From: Ectocarpus siliculosus
Lineage: Eukaryota; Sar; Phaeophyceae; Ectocarpales; Ectocarpaceae
DNA length: 44,757 bases
Assembly (NCBI GenBank): GCA_000310025.1
Contig: FN648760.1
Span: 4,630 to 49,386 of the forward strand
Direction of reading: 5' to 3'
In this document: piece after piece, positions 21,485-32,255 of the stretch
Layout of the letters: each line of letters begins with the position of its first letter
Numbering within the stretch: the stretch's first letter is position 1
The notes under the pieces: model-generated
Seen by the model: only the letters and a program-made list of their open reading frames with translations
Told to the model about the DNA's origin: nothing
Databases searched by the model: none
Program-made: the position numbers and the translations under genes

Positions 21485-23766
21485 ATGACCCCAAAGCTTA
21501 TTACTACCGGAGTTCAACAATAATCAGCATCTAAGATAGTAGGCATACCCTATCGTTTTATAAAAACTGAACGTATCGGTAGCAGCAATATATACCGGAG
21601 CGATGTTTGCCTAACCGTGTTCGATAATTGCATGCAATTGCAATCATGTCTTAGAACCTATCGGCAAGAACAATACAAATGGAATGATATATTTCGAGTC
21701 TATTAAATATTTAATGCGCATTGCTCACAATCGGCGAAACATGGTGATGCAAGCAATACATATCGATCGATGTGTTCCTCACATGTTAAACCAAACGATA
21801 TCAATTGATTTGAAATTTTCAATATATATTGATCGCATCAAATAAGCTTAACATATCGTATTGTCCAACGTGTGGTCCGTACACGCTCTCGTTACTGTCC
21901 TCCCCAGTCGGTTCCTCGCTTTCTTCCTCGTTGCACTTAGGGTTCTCGGTCTGAAAACATCTCAGGCCGAAGGGGCCAACCAGCCCAATCTTCAGGTCGT
22001 CACCAACTGAGACAGTACAGCTCCTTCTGGCAAAACCTAGGGCCGTGTACTAGTGTGCTCGTTGACCTTCCTGATGGCGTCTGCCTCCGCGAACAAAAAT
22101 GAGATGGGCATTGCGACCTACACCGACGGCCAAAGGCCAGTGCAGCTGCACTTTTGTACCTGACCCCACCAGTGCCGACCCAAATCCACCACGACACACG
22201 CTTCGCGGCGGGTGCGCAGAAGGAAGAAGGTATCGGTCCCTTGAGGGCGTGTGTAGCCTTGGTCGCTAGAAAGACGCCCCCTTGCGTGGGCATGCTTGAG
22301 TTGTAATTCGCAGGCGGGAGCTCGACCCGAACAGCTGCCAATTTCAACAACCGTTGGACGTGGATCATCTCCGTGCCAATATGAGATTTGTAGCAAGATT
22401 GTGCGTGCTGGAGTCATAATGGTTCGAAACAGGAATACTGTTGGGGGGTTTTTTTAGACCCTGGTTAGGCCGCTTCCTGGTGTGGCTTCCTGGTGTGGCT
22501 TCATGGGGTGCTTTTGAGGGCAACGTCTAACCCTAATAATTAAATGGGTGAGCAAGACGTGTTTTTTCTGGAGTCAAGCGGCTTTGCGTTGTGTTGAATT
22601 GTTCGGTCGAGCTTGCTCGTGTTTGCTTGTTGAACAAGCTCCCAGCACGCGTTTGTGTTCGTTTGCAAAAACTGTCTCGGTTGACGGTATGCCGCCGAGT
22701 TTAGATATCGCGGTTAGAGACCAAGTCTTGCCGATGGTGAAAAGTATATGATACATAGTGATCCATGATTCAAACCATGATCTAAAGGCGTGTGTGTTGG
22801 GGTGTTGGGGTTTCCTTAAAGTAGTTGTGTCGGTACGGTGTGATGGGTGACAGGTGTAGCCATGCTTGTGAAGCTGCAGCATTTTTTTTCATCCTGTTTC
22901 AGTCCTGTCAGGACAAAAAACTTGATACCAAAATTTACCCCGCATCAACTTCACGTTAGACACGCTTGATCATATCTGCAGATATATGTAGAGAGCGATA
23001 AAGATTGCACCACAGCATACCACTTGAGGACAGGACATCAAATAAAAGACTGTCACAGGCGACCGTGTCCACAGCGAGTGGGTATTCAATCGAAGGCCCA
23101 AAAGAAAAAGGGAAGGCTTGGTGCATGGAAGGCTTGCTCCATAGTCCCTCTGGTGGACGAGAACGACAAGAAGAAGGCGCGCGCGACAAGCCGAGGGGGA
23201 CGGCGGACCATCCATGAGGACGATGGGGGAGACGATGATAACCACGGCGAGAACATTACCTTCCTTGCTTGATTGAAGTTATGGCTTCAGATAATTATTG
23301 ACGTTGAAGCCGTTCTAAACGGTGATGAGTGCTTGCCCTACCACTCTGGCGCTAAAGGTTTTAGTTCAACACGCGAGGAAGTGTGACGTGGAGTTAAGGC
23401 TACCGCAGCACGTTGCAGGTGGATTTACTTTGCTGCGGGGTGGAGAGTGCGGATTGAGCCAGTGGGAGGGACCATTGCGCACAGAATGCGACGCAATTCA
23501 TTTCTCGCGCATTATACCATGATTCTTTAACATCCACGCGCGATCTTTGATCAACAAAGATATCCACTTCGCGCACACCGTATATCTGATGATCAATGCG
23601 CGATGGTCGGTCGATTCCAAATATGATCTATAGTGCGATTATCGGACATTGCACGAAGCATCTCAACCGCGATCTTATTCGTTCGGGGATCGACGCGTAT
23701 TGGAAAAACAAATAGCGTGACCCTCTGTCCTGCACCTACTTGTTATGGCAGCTTGTCCAAAACGTT
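21485..23766. other. AT-rich stretch and unassigned DNA
   Basis: 21500-21870 is clearly AT-richer than its surroundings, with many ATCGAT/CGATAT words. A minus ORF pair at 22000-22417 has moderate protein-like composition but overlapping frames and no family signal. 23520-23720 is rich in GATC and CGCG words with short palindromes (CTTTGATCAACAAAG near 23547). No gene assigned. Confidence 0.4.
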
Positions 23767-24178
23767 AGGAGTTAAGCTGTAGGCTTCAACTAAAGGGCAA
23801 CAGTTACGTTTCTTCAAGGAGGCGTTCTCGGGGTCGACACCTGTCTAACAAGCACCTGGTTTTCAGTCAAAAATCATCCCCGTCAAGGATGATCAAGAAC
23901 CCTTCCCGTGAACACTGTCTACAGTAAACGAATGTATCACGTACATCCTTGTCTATTTGTCGTCCGTATCACGTACCGTCGTGATATTCGAACGTATTGC
24001 GACCGTTTGCATGGCAAATCTGAGCTCCAACCAAAGCCAAGACCCGGTCTCAAGACACCATCTCCAGAGTCAGAGCGAGATGAGACAAAGGAATACAGCT
24101 CCAGCCTCTGTGACTCGTCACGTTCGCGAACAGAGAACGAAGACAAAAGGTAAGAGTTTTGGGCTTTTGAACGCTACT
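23767..24178 (+). repeat. 412-bp dispersed direct repeat, copy 1
   Basis: About 80 percent identical to 28613-29023 in the same orientation. Shared blocks: AAGCACCTGGTTTTCAGTC, AATCTGAGCTCCAACC, GGAATACAGCTCCGGCCTC-like, and GGGCTTTTGAACGCTACT at the end. Both copies contain an AAAGGTRAGAGTT stretch that looks like a 5' splice site. They could be the LTRs of a decayed element or two insertions of one non-autonomous repeat. TG...CA ends, a primer-binding site and a polypurine tract were not seen. Confidence 0.75.
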
Positions 24179-24503
24179 CCATGGAACCCCGGCGAGACCC
24201 AGAGCGATGTGGACACACTTAAACAGTCGAAATGTTGTGTGTCTTTCTCTCTTTTGAAGTCGGCGCTCTTCGCTGGAACTCTGTTCTGTGACGCAGTGGG
24301 GTACAGTGTTGCACACATCGCACCATCAGCTGGAGGAGCCGAGATACGGTGCGCACAATGGTTTATTCCCTCACAGGTTGCCAGAAGGAGACGGAGAGAA
24401 TTGCTTTTTTTTGTTTCAGTCCGAGCTCTCTCTTTTTACAGGTCAGAATTCTCTTTTCACTTCGGCGCTCTTCATCGAAAAACTTTTTTTTTCTGCCAAG
24501 AGA

Positions 24504-24752
24504 GCCCCGATGGTCTAGTTGGTATCCTCGACGCCTTCTAGAGGTCAGATCAGGGGTTCGAAACTCGGCGTGAAGCGAACTTTTCTTGCAAAGTGAGTTT
24601 TTCTCTCGCTTCCGCTCCTGGCCTGGTAGATAGCGAAGTTCTTTCGTCCACAGAAGGAAGAGAGTGCTGAACTCATTTTGCGTTAAAAGTCGAAGGCAAC
24701 GTACTGCAGGAGGGGAGGGTAGAGAGGGCTCTCCTGTGTGACCATGGGTCGG
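24504..24752 (+). mobile_element. tRNA-derived SINE-like element, copy B
   Basis: The best preserved copy. The head GCCCCGATGGTCTAGTTGG carries a good A box, followed by GGGGTTCGAAACTCGGCG as B box. The body shares with copy A the blocks TTTTCTTGCAAAGTGAGTTT, TCTCTCGCTTCCGCTCC, GGAAGAGAGTGCTGAA and CTGTGTGACCATGGGTCGG. Preceded by a poly-T run. Length about 250 bp, no ORF of its own. Confidence 0.75.
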
Positions 24753-24898
24753 AGTACACGGCACAAGTGCTGTGAGCGCTGATTTGAAGTGAAGGCAAAC
24801 AAAAAAAGGAAAATAATAAAAGCAGCAGCAATTTACGCAGAGAGGTAAAACCGCGGCAGGGGAGGAGATACAAAAGGTTTGGAACCCAAAAGCTTGTC

Positions 24899-24958
24899 TG
24901 ACAGGTTGACAGGAAGAATCCAAGACCTTGATGCGGCCATGGTTCTTCTGTCAACCTG
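24899..24958. other. Stem-loop, about 20-bp stem
   Basis: ACAGGTTGACAG-GAAGAA on the left pairs with TTCTTC-TGTCAACCTGT on the right, around a loop of about 22 bases, with one bulged base. It lies about 150 bp beyond SINE-like copy B. Possibly the remains of a small foldback transposon. Confidence 0.6.
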
Positions 24959-25044
24959 TGTTATATATTAATGATTCGTGATATACGAAGGCATTTATGT
25001 AGTTTCCTAATCCTCAACTGAAACGTTTTTGTTGGTTTCAGCAA

Positions 25045-25500
25045 TCGCGAATCGAGACAGGGTATCTCTTGGCAATTACTTTATTTGCAAAGGCTTATAT
25101 TTTGACCAGCACCTGTGTTGAGACAGGTTGCCCCGTGGCATTTCCCTGTTGTTCACCATTCATTGACCAGCTATTGTATTATGGAGATAAGTTTGTCTCT
25201 TTCCAATTGCTGTTGTCGGTAGAGGCCGACATTTCCCAGCAATGAAGGCAGGGTGTCTCTTGGCAGTTGCTGTGCATCGTCCACCAGCAACCGCGTCATT
25301 GAGACATATTGCCTCCTGACAATTGCTGGTGGTCGTTGTCTACCAGCAACCGCGTTATCGGGACAGGTTGTCTCTTTGCAACTGCTGTGCGTCATTGTTA
25401 CTGTGTTTTCGAAACAGGTCGCCTTTTTATAGTTGCTGACATGTGCTAGCAGCCTCTTAATAGAGATAGGTTTATCTATGCGTAACAGCTGTTCTTGGTT
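25045..25500. repeat. Degenerate minisatellite, about 66-bp unit
   Basis: A unit with GAGACAGGTTGTCTCTTGGC, AATTGCTG, GTCGTCCACCAGCAACCGCG and TTAT recurs about seven times with substantial drift. GAGACAGGTTGTCTC inside the unit is itself an inverted repeat. A 126-codon minus ORF (25171-25551) runs through the array because the unit is near a multiple of three. I do not call it a gene. Confidence 0.6.
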
Positions 25501-25844
25501 CATGTATGAACCGAAAAGGTTTTTGTTGAGACAGTAGACTGCACAGATCATTGCTTCGCGATCAGTGTTTCAAATTTCTTTGGCCGGCACGGACCAGGTT
25601 TTCTCTGCGACCCAATTATGTCTCTTTGTGTTGGGTCAGATCTTCACCCGAATAAACAAGAAATCGGTCCTATTCGCAACGGTACATCTGTAGGCAGCGA
25701 TCAGCATACTGGTTTGATTCGCTGAGGGGGATAGGCGTACAGCTGCGAGGTTTTGGACACAACACCTTCTGATACGTTTGCGTCATACACCAATGACTCC
25801 ACCGGACTACAGTGGTCCCCCTCTAACGTTCGTTTCACAAATTC

Positions 25845-26219
25845 ATGACCTGCAATATCACCACTAAGAAAGCTTACATGGTGACTCAACGGATAGACAA
25901 AATGCGGCTGTCAACGTTCAGGCTAGAAGTCTCTCTTCCTGCCATGATGAGAGAAGTCTTGTTTCGGCGAAAAACTCAGGGCTTCTCTCGGGGTCCTTCA
26001 GACCTTGAGCATATTGTCATGGAAGGGCTGGCAGCATGTAGGCACCCGCGCAGGCAAGATCTTAAAGCGACCTTAGCGAGAACTAGGAAGCAACGTCAGC
26101 AGAGAGTCTCCCATAAGATCAGGTCTCTCAACCAGAGGAAGGTGGTCACTCCACCAAAGAGCCTTCCCACACAGAATCAACAGGCATCGACGAGCGTTGA
26201 TGCCCAGGTGAGTCCATAA
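25845..26219 (+). CDS. Hypothetical basic protein, 124 residues
   Basis: Not recognised. An ATG-initiated ORF encoding a Lys/Arg/Gln-rich protein with SDLEHIVMEGLAACRHPRRQ and a C-terminal KVVTPPKSLPTQNQQASTS stretch. No domain, signal or membrane segment. It lies between the two 412-bp direct repeats among decayed repeats, so it may belong to a mobile element. Support is only its length and composition. Confidence 0.3.
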   Translation: MTCNITTKKAYMVTQRIDKMRLSTFRLEVSLPAMMREVLFRRKTQGFSRGPSDLEHIVMEGLAACRHPRRQDLKATLARTRKQRQQRVSHKIRSLNQRKVVTPPKSLPTQNQQASTSVDAQVSP

Positions 26220-26447
26220 CTCCCCCATTCTCCCTACTTAAGAAATGCGAGCCGGATCTGTTGGGACAACCCGGCCCTGTATCTATGAAAGTATGAAATG
26301 CGACTGTTGGAGAACAGGATGAGAGAGAGTCCCAAGGAAAGTGAGGAATCCAGACAACAGAAGAATAGGACGCCCCTTGTCGTAGAAACTGCTCATCTGT
26401 TCTAGGATACTGATTGTTTTCGATAGTATACGGATAAGAGAACCATC

Positions 26448-26589
26448 TGCCCTCCATGGACCCCCTAGGGCAGCCTCCCCACGGTGTGAGGGGGGAGGTT
26501 AGGCCCTAAGCCCCCATATGCCCTCCATTGATCCCCTAGGGCAGCCTCCCCAAGGTGTGAGAGGGAGGCTAGGCCCCTAAGCTCCCATA
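26448..26589. repeat. Two tandem copies of a 71-bp GC-rich unit
   Basis: Units at 26448-26518 and 26519-26589 each begin TGCCCTCCATNGANCCCCTA and contain CCTCCCC-ACGGTGTGAGG-GGGGAGG, a strong hairpin, then TTAGGCCC(C)TAAG. The two differ at several positions. Two compact hairpins side by side, no ORF. Confidence 0.8.
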
Positions 26590-26799
26590 GAGGGGGGTAG
26601 AAGGCAAGACAAGAAGTAGAGTATTTTTACTTGCGGACATCGAAAGAGGCACCCCGGATGGGACAACAAGGAGGTACCATTAACACCTTCAACTACCATA
26701 TCTGGGGCCCTAGCAGAGCCCTATCCACAAGTTACAAGAACAAGATGCGTTTCAAAAGGTCAACTAATTAGCTTCGTGTCTGTCAATGAGGAAAATCTT

Positions 26800-27613
26800 C
26801 ACAGAAGATGGAAATATGGCATGCACCTCGGGGAAAGAACCTGTTTCGGCCATAACTCTAGTACTACAGCACATATAGGCCTATGGCCATCCTGGTAGCT
26901 CGGACCATACTGATTGACCGTGTAGAAGACCACCGTGGTCATCAGTCGTATATTTTCTTGATTCAACACTGACACAGAATTTGGGTACACTTCGCGGAAA
27001 CCTGGTTGTGGTTGAATTATTCGGAGCCTCATCATGCCCATGTGTCTAACCACAACTGGTGGGTTATTTTCATGCTCTTGTAACCCTCAAACACATCTTG
27101 TTTATGTTTCTTGACGTTGCCCATCACGTTTTTATATTCAAAAAAACTCGTATCGAGCGTTAGTGTTTGTTTCAATGGAATAAGGGCAACACGCATTGCC
27201 TTATAAAGGGCAGTTGGTGTGATCTGGCATGGGAGGGGTGCTGACGACATGTAACAATGAAAGCGCACCTCTTTAATGTAGCACCAGTGTAGGCCCTTGG
27301 TACAAAAATTCGGTGTGTACGGCTCAGAACAGGTGAACAGAATTTCGTGACATCTTTGTTTGTCCTGTCAAAGAACGAATATGTTGTACGAGATAGTTGA
27401 AAATCGGTCTGTTCGAATTTATATTGTACCATCCATAGAGGTACTACAAATGCGAAGCACGTTTTGTCTGAACAGGGTCCCCCACGAAACTTCCATCGAC
27501 GGATGAAGTTGCTGCTGCTCCAATTCCACTTGAACTGTGGGCAAATTCTCGCCTAAGGAGTGAACTGAGACCTTAACCAAGGTGAATCTGCAGCATCGAT
27601 GAGCATCCGCCAC
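26800..27613 (-). pseudogene. Decayed protein-coding sequence, family unknown
   Basis: Several minus-strand frames carry protein-like sequence that seems to continue from one to the next: ENLPTVQVELEQQQLHPSME, then FVVPLWMVQYKFEQTDFQLS, then PTALYKAMRVALIPLKQTL and FFEYKNVMGNVKKHKQDVFE, then VVVRHMGMMRLRIIQPQPGF and NQYGPSYQDGHRPICAVVLE. The hand-over points look like single-base frameshifts, not splice sites. I cannot name the family. It lies between the 412-bp direct repeats, so it may be the decayed internal part of an element. Confidence 0.4.
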
Positions 27614-28612
27614 GAACTACTGTGTGCTAGTTCGTAGTGCAACTCCTCGCCGCTGCGTGGATGACAAGCAGCATTGAGCATGCTCCCTTCGGAGTCTTGC
27701 ACGACTATGGTCATATGTCTCTTTTTACAGAATGGGGGTTATACAGAGTCGATAATTCCTCGTAAGACACACAGAAAACCGATGTGCTCTTCGCAATTTG
27801 AAACTCGTCGGAGAACATTTACTACCAAGCGCGTACTTCGCTCCAATTTCGAAACAATTTCGGAATGTCTGTTTCCCTCCGTTCTTGCAACGATTACCAA
27901 GTGTGGGAGGACTTCCAAGCCGCAGTACGAATAGTTTCACAGAATACAATCCCAGTAAACAGGATGAACTCCATCAATAGTGATCGAGAAAAGCGCGAGG
28001 AAATTGGTAGAGGCTCTCTGATTTGTTACAGGTGTAACATAACAGAATGATCAAGGGATTTACATTCAGAGTGATGGAAACACTCTGTCGAGAGAGCAAA
28101 CGCTAAGAAACATTCGGAAGTACCCCAAATGAGGAACTGTTTCTTTGTCGAGTTAGAGTTACTGGAGAAAGTGGGAAGTGAACGAACGTACCGGGTTAGT
28201 CTACGACTTCAGCGCAACGTATTTGCACCATACGCTGGAGAATGGGACGAGTAAACGAGCGGCAAGTACTGAATATACGGTGTAATGCATATGTGGTTAA
28301 ACAATGAGAGAAAGAGACCCCCGGGAGTTGGAACATATGGGAGTAAATACTTTGCGGAAGCTGATCAGGAGCAACCAGGGAGGATCCAGGTGCAGCTAAC
28401 GGAAATCGGTAACAAGAGTCCTCAACAGCTTGGAGGCTACGAAGATCGACTGTACTACTTGTAGATCAAGAGCAGTTGGCGGAGATATCCAACACAGATG
28501 GCCTGTAAGCTGGCATTTTTTAAGCATCTCTGCTATACAGGCGAAGAGCTGGGAGGAAATTATGCCCCTGTGTATATAGATATTTTTTACACAAAAAATG
28601 AGCCGAAGAGTC
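27614..28612. other. No gene recognised
   Basis: Short overlapping ORFs on both strands (27674-28050) with no family signal. 28050-28612 has almost no ORF of useful length. Confidence 0.4.
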
Positions 28613-29023
28613 AGGAATTAAGCTGTAAGCTTCACCCAATGGGCAACAGTTAACTTTCTTCAAGGAGGCGGTCTCGGGGTCGAGAGCTGTCTACCAAGCA
28701 CCTGGTTTTCAGTCGAAAAACATCCCCGTGAAGGATGATACAGAACCTTCCCTATGAATGCTGTCAGCCATGAACGAATGTGTCACGTACATGCTTGTTC
28801 TTTTGTCGTTGTTTCACGTATGGTCGGGATATTCGCACCTATTCCGACCGTTTGAACGTAAATCTGAGCTCCAACCGAGCCAAGACCCGGCCTCGAGACT
28901 CCAACTCGAGAGAAAGAGAGAGAGAAGAAGACAAGGAATACAGCTCCGGCCTCCGCGAGTCGTCACGTGTGCAAACAGAAATCGAAGGCGAAAGGTGAGA
29001 GTTCTGGGCTTTTGAACGCTACT
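28613..29023 (+). repeat. 412-bp dispersed direct repeat, copy 2
   Basis: Partner of 23767-24178, same orientation, starting AGGAATTAAGCTGTAAGCTTC and ending GGGCTTTTGAACGCTACT. It has expanded a GAGAGAAAGAGAGAGAG run absent from copy 1. Both copies carry partly open frames (RDIRTYSDRL is shared) disrupted differently, so any ancestral coding content has decayed. Confidence 0.75.
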
Positions 29024-29157
29024 ATTCGCGTGAGTTGGAGCCATCAGCACGAAAAACCTTGTGTATAAAGCGCTCTCAAAAATTCCCGGATACTTGAACC
29101 GTGCTCCAATCGTACAAAAACACTTGGAAATACCATAGCACGACTCTGTACGATACG

Positions 29158-29189
29158 TGCACGATTGCTGATTGGTCAGCAATCGTGCA
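29158..29189. other. Perfect 14-bp hairpin, 4-base loop
   Basis: TGCACGATTGCTGA, loop TTGG, TCAGCAATCGTGCA. Weaker pairing continues outward (CCAATC and GTACGAT words on both sides, about 29106-29226), suggesting a short foldback element of about 120 bp. An A-run follows the right arm. Confidence 0.7.
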
Positions 29190-29621
29190 AAAAACGTGAC
29201 TGATTCACTGTACGATTTCTGATTGGCGGCTACACTACAGTCCCGTGAGCATCTCATCGCACGGGCGTGGTTCGGGTTCTAAAAATATTGTTTCGGTTCG
29301 GGACGTGATGGGCATAGGGCATCACATGCCCGCTTCGCCATCTTTTTGAAAAGAACTTTTGTCGTAGTCGGGTAGATCCCTTTCTGTTGGAGCTGTGAAA
29401 ATGACCATTCACAGGGTGAAAATTGCTGAATAGGTAGTAAGTACAAGCAACCTCCTTATCTCACCCATTCTATCTCACCGCCGGCTGAAGTTAGAACCCC
29501 GTCATGTTTCCTTGTTTACTTGTTTCACATTTTTTGCATTTTTGCCTTTCTCTCGCAATTCCCTCCTTTCCCTTTGCTTCCGTATTTTACGACAGATGGC
29601 AATCCTTCTTGGCGCTATGTA

Positions 29622-30010
29622 GCGAGGCAGGCAACGCTACTCCGTCGATGGATTGGTTGAAATGGCCCACGAACTACAGCTGCTGTAGCGAGGCACACTA
29701 CGCTACTCCGTCGATGGACTGGTCGAAATAGAACCCCCAGACGAGATGATTCAGGGCGGCCGGCTACACGACTCTGGTGCTGGACTGGTTGAGCTCCTCC
29801 CCGAACGACAGCTGCTGCAGCGAGGCAGGTCACGCTACTCCGATGATGGACTGGTTGAAGTGGCCCACGAACTACAGCTGCAGCAGCGAGGCAGGCAACG
29901 CTACGCTGGTGGTGGACTGGTCGAAAAAGAACCCGCAGACGAGATGCTGCAGGGCGGCCGGCTGCACGACTCCGGTGATGGACTGGTGCAAAACTCTGGC
30001 CCAGTGGGAA
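29622..30010. repeat. Tandem 66-bp repeat in higher-order sets
   Basis: Six 66-bp units starting near 29622, 29688, 29754, 29820, 29886 and 29952. Most begin GCGAGGCAGGYNACGCTAC; the third and sixth begin GGGCGGCCGGCT, giving a three-unit period of 198 bp. In one plus frame each unit encodes 22 residues like SEAGHATPMMDWLKWPTNYS, and this frame runs into the OTU-like sequence. The earlier set has stops. A plus frame and a 303-codon minus frame are also open because the unit is a multiple of three. A relic of the same unit occurs near 33432-33555. Confidence 0.8.
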
Positions 30011-30523
30011 AAGGCCATCCTCGAAGAAGGAAGCTACATCGACGGCATCGCAATCTTGGTGCTGGGAAAGTGCTTGGGGATTCCAGAGGTGAGGGTCGTC
30101 CACGAGGTCCCCAGCGTCGGTCTGGAGAACTATACCGACCGGAATGATCCGGTGGAGGCGACCGGCCACGCCACGGTTCTGTGATCGGGAGGAAACCACT
30201 TCGAAGCTATGGTCCCCATCGCTCCCGAACTTGGCAGAACGGAATCCTCGGGAAACGACCAGGATTCGGCCACGGAGTTCTGCAGGGAGGCTCTCGACCG
30301 TCACGGCAAGGACCCAGCGGACGACGGTTCGCTCGCGGATGCCATGATCTCGTTCATCCGTCGTCACCCTCGCCGCACCGGAGTCAAGAAGAGGGTCCAC
30401 AAACCTTGCAGCTTTCGCAAATGGACCCGTGAACGCAGGGCGCTCACGCGCGGTCGTGCCTCTCGCTTTCGCATCAGGGGAGGCGGGCATTGTGACGAAT
30501 TGGGGGGTGGGTTGGAAGATTAA
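29985..30523 (+). pseudogene. OTU-like cysteine protease domain remnant
   Basis: Downstream of the 66-bp repeats and in frame with them, the plus strand reads LAQWEKAILEEGSYIDGIAI, LVLGKCLGIPEVRVVHEV, a gap, ATGHATVL, a TGA at 30182-30184, then SGGNHFEAMVPIAP. This resembles the C-terminal half of an OTU domain: the G-x-I-x-x-x-x-L-x-x-x-L helix and the NHFEA/NHYDV strand with the catalytic histidine. The D-G-N-C motif with the catalytic cysteine is not visible. After the stop the same frame continues 100 more codons (FCREALDRHGKDPADDGSLA, KKRVHKPCSFRKW). OTU proteins remove ubiquitin; this copy is probably dead. Assignment by motif only. Confidence 0.5.
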
Positions 30524-31550
30524 CACCGTTCAACGGAAACGACGGAAGTCATGGAGGTGCCGGAGGCTCCGGGGGCTTCGGTGACGGCGGTGACTACGGT
30601 GGATGCAGAGACCCCGGTGGGCTGTGACGTTATGAATGTGTCGGAGGTCCGGGAGACTTCGGATGCACCAGAGACTCCGGTGATTACCGAAGCTACATTG
30701 GATTTGGAGACCCCAGTGGCTGCGGGAGCTACGGCGGCTTCGGATTCTGCGGATGCTTCGGAGGCGACGGAGGCTTCGAATGCTTCAGAGGCTACGGTGG
30801 CTGCGAGGGCGACGCAGGAGTCTATATCCAAGCCCGTGGGGCAGGCGAGTCATGTGTGTCAGCACGACGACGAGACCAATGAGTGCGAGGAAGAGAAAGC
30901 GGAGGGAAGCGGAGGAGATGGGCAAACGAGACGAGTCGGTCGAAGAGGTGGAGGGTGGTAAGGCAGTGGGGAAGCAGTCTGTCTTCGTGCATACAGCTGG
31001 CTCCTCATCCTCCGCCCAGCAGCAGCACAGCAGCACCAGCACCAGCACCAGCACCAGCACCAGCGGGAGCAGTGGTAGTGGCAGCTCTCGTCGGAAGCGT
31101 ACATCTCGTCGTCGCAGGACTACTCGGACAAGGCCCAGTCGGATTTTCATATGCAGGTTTGCGGGAGGGAGGCGTATCCGTCCTGTGAGGACTCGCGGCG
31201 ACCGTTTTTTCCCCATGCCGAGGATAGGCGGCAGATGTTTCTGTGCGCGTGGTCGTGGGAGGAATGAAGACGACCTTGAATTGGACGGCGATTCCGCACG
31301 CGCCTTCGAGTCGATGCTGGCATTCCTGCGTGGAGGAGCGACGCCAGATGAAACACAGCTGTGTGTGAAGTGGACGTGGTTTGTATTTCTCAAGTACTAC
31401 TCGCGTGACAACAAAGGCAAATTAAGAACTTGCGTTACCTGTCGTTCCATGTTTCACTGCAGGGGAGGCCGAAGAGGGAGAGGGGTCCGCCAACAGGCGT
31501 ATTTGCGGCAGCTTTCGTGCCAAACGATACTCCATTGGCGCCTGTAGGCG
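30524..31550 (+). other. Low-complexity, G-rich and CAGCAC-repeat region
   Basis: 30530-30870 reads in one plus frame as Thr/Ala/Glu-rich (ATEASNASEATVAARATQ) and in another as Gly/Tyr/Phe/Cys-rich (GGFECFRGYGGCEGD). A CAGCAC run lies at 31020-31070. A 264-codon ORF crosses the region (30753-31547) and is Ser/Thr/Arg-rich. From 31079 a third frame gives balanced sequence (AYISSSQDYSDKAQSDFHM) ending near 31264. No single frame is persuasive; perhaps a frameshifted gene with a repetitive N-terminus. Confidence 0.35.
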
Positions 31551-32255
31551 ACGGAAAGTCCCGGAAAAACGACAAAAGATTTACGAAGTCTCATGTGGTG
31601 CTGGCGGAGGCGGGGCTGAAGAGCCAGATGTGAGGAAAAAGTGCCCTCTTGTGCAAGTTTGTATTCCTGAGGGCGTGTGCGTCAGTTTTCTTATCCTCGC
31701 GGATGCATCCAGCATCGAGCCTTTCTTTAAAAATTATAATTCTCAGCCTGATTTTCTTGAACCGGTTTGGTCGGTACCGAAATTTTGCGCTCTCTCCCCA
31801 CCGGCATTGTTCCGACAAGGAAGGTGGTGGCAGTGCCGACATCGGCGGGTACGCTGGCGGAGGCGCGGATGATATGGATTCCGTGGATGATGAAGACGCC
31901 ACCGGAGAGTGCTCTCGGGGGTAAGGAGATGGATGCGGTGAGATGAAGAGGGAGTCCAACAGTTTCTTGAAAACGTAGAGAAGTTGGATTGATTTTTTCA
32001 CGAGTATCGCCTGGTGTAAGCTGGTGTGTGCGTGTTCCGTATTATCAATCGTCCTTTTGCGCTCTCTTTCTTCTCACCAGAACCCAGCATCTGTGCTTCA
32101 TCCGAGTCGCATATCTGAGCTGGTTTTCGTCATCTGTTTCGCGAGTTTTAGGCATGAGAAAACTACTAGATTTAGAATTGCGAGTGGCCACGAAAGTCTC
32201 AGATTTTCGTCTCGCGTAAATATGTCGTTGGTCACCTGAAACAGCTGCACAACGC
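31551..32255. other. No gene recognised
   Basis: Short ORFs on both strands without family signal. The minus ORF 31591-32001 has a Pro/Ser-rich stretch but no supporting features. Confidence 0.35.

Noticed and set aside
23767-29023. Complete LTR retrotransposon bounded by the 412-bp repeats
   Set aside because: No TG/CA ends, primer-binding site, polypurine tract, flanking duplication or pol motifs found; kept only as direct repeats.
29615-30526. 303-codon minus-strand ORF over the 66-bp repeats
   Set aside because: The unit is a multiple of three, so a repeat frame stays open by chance; the OTU-like signal is on the plus strand.
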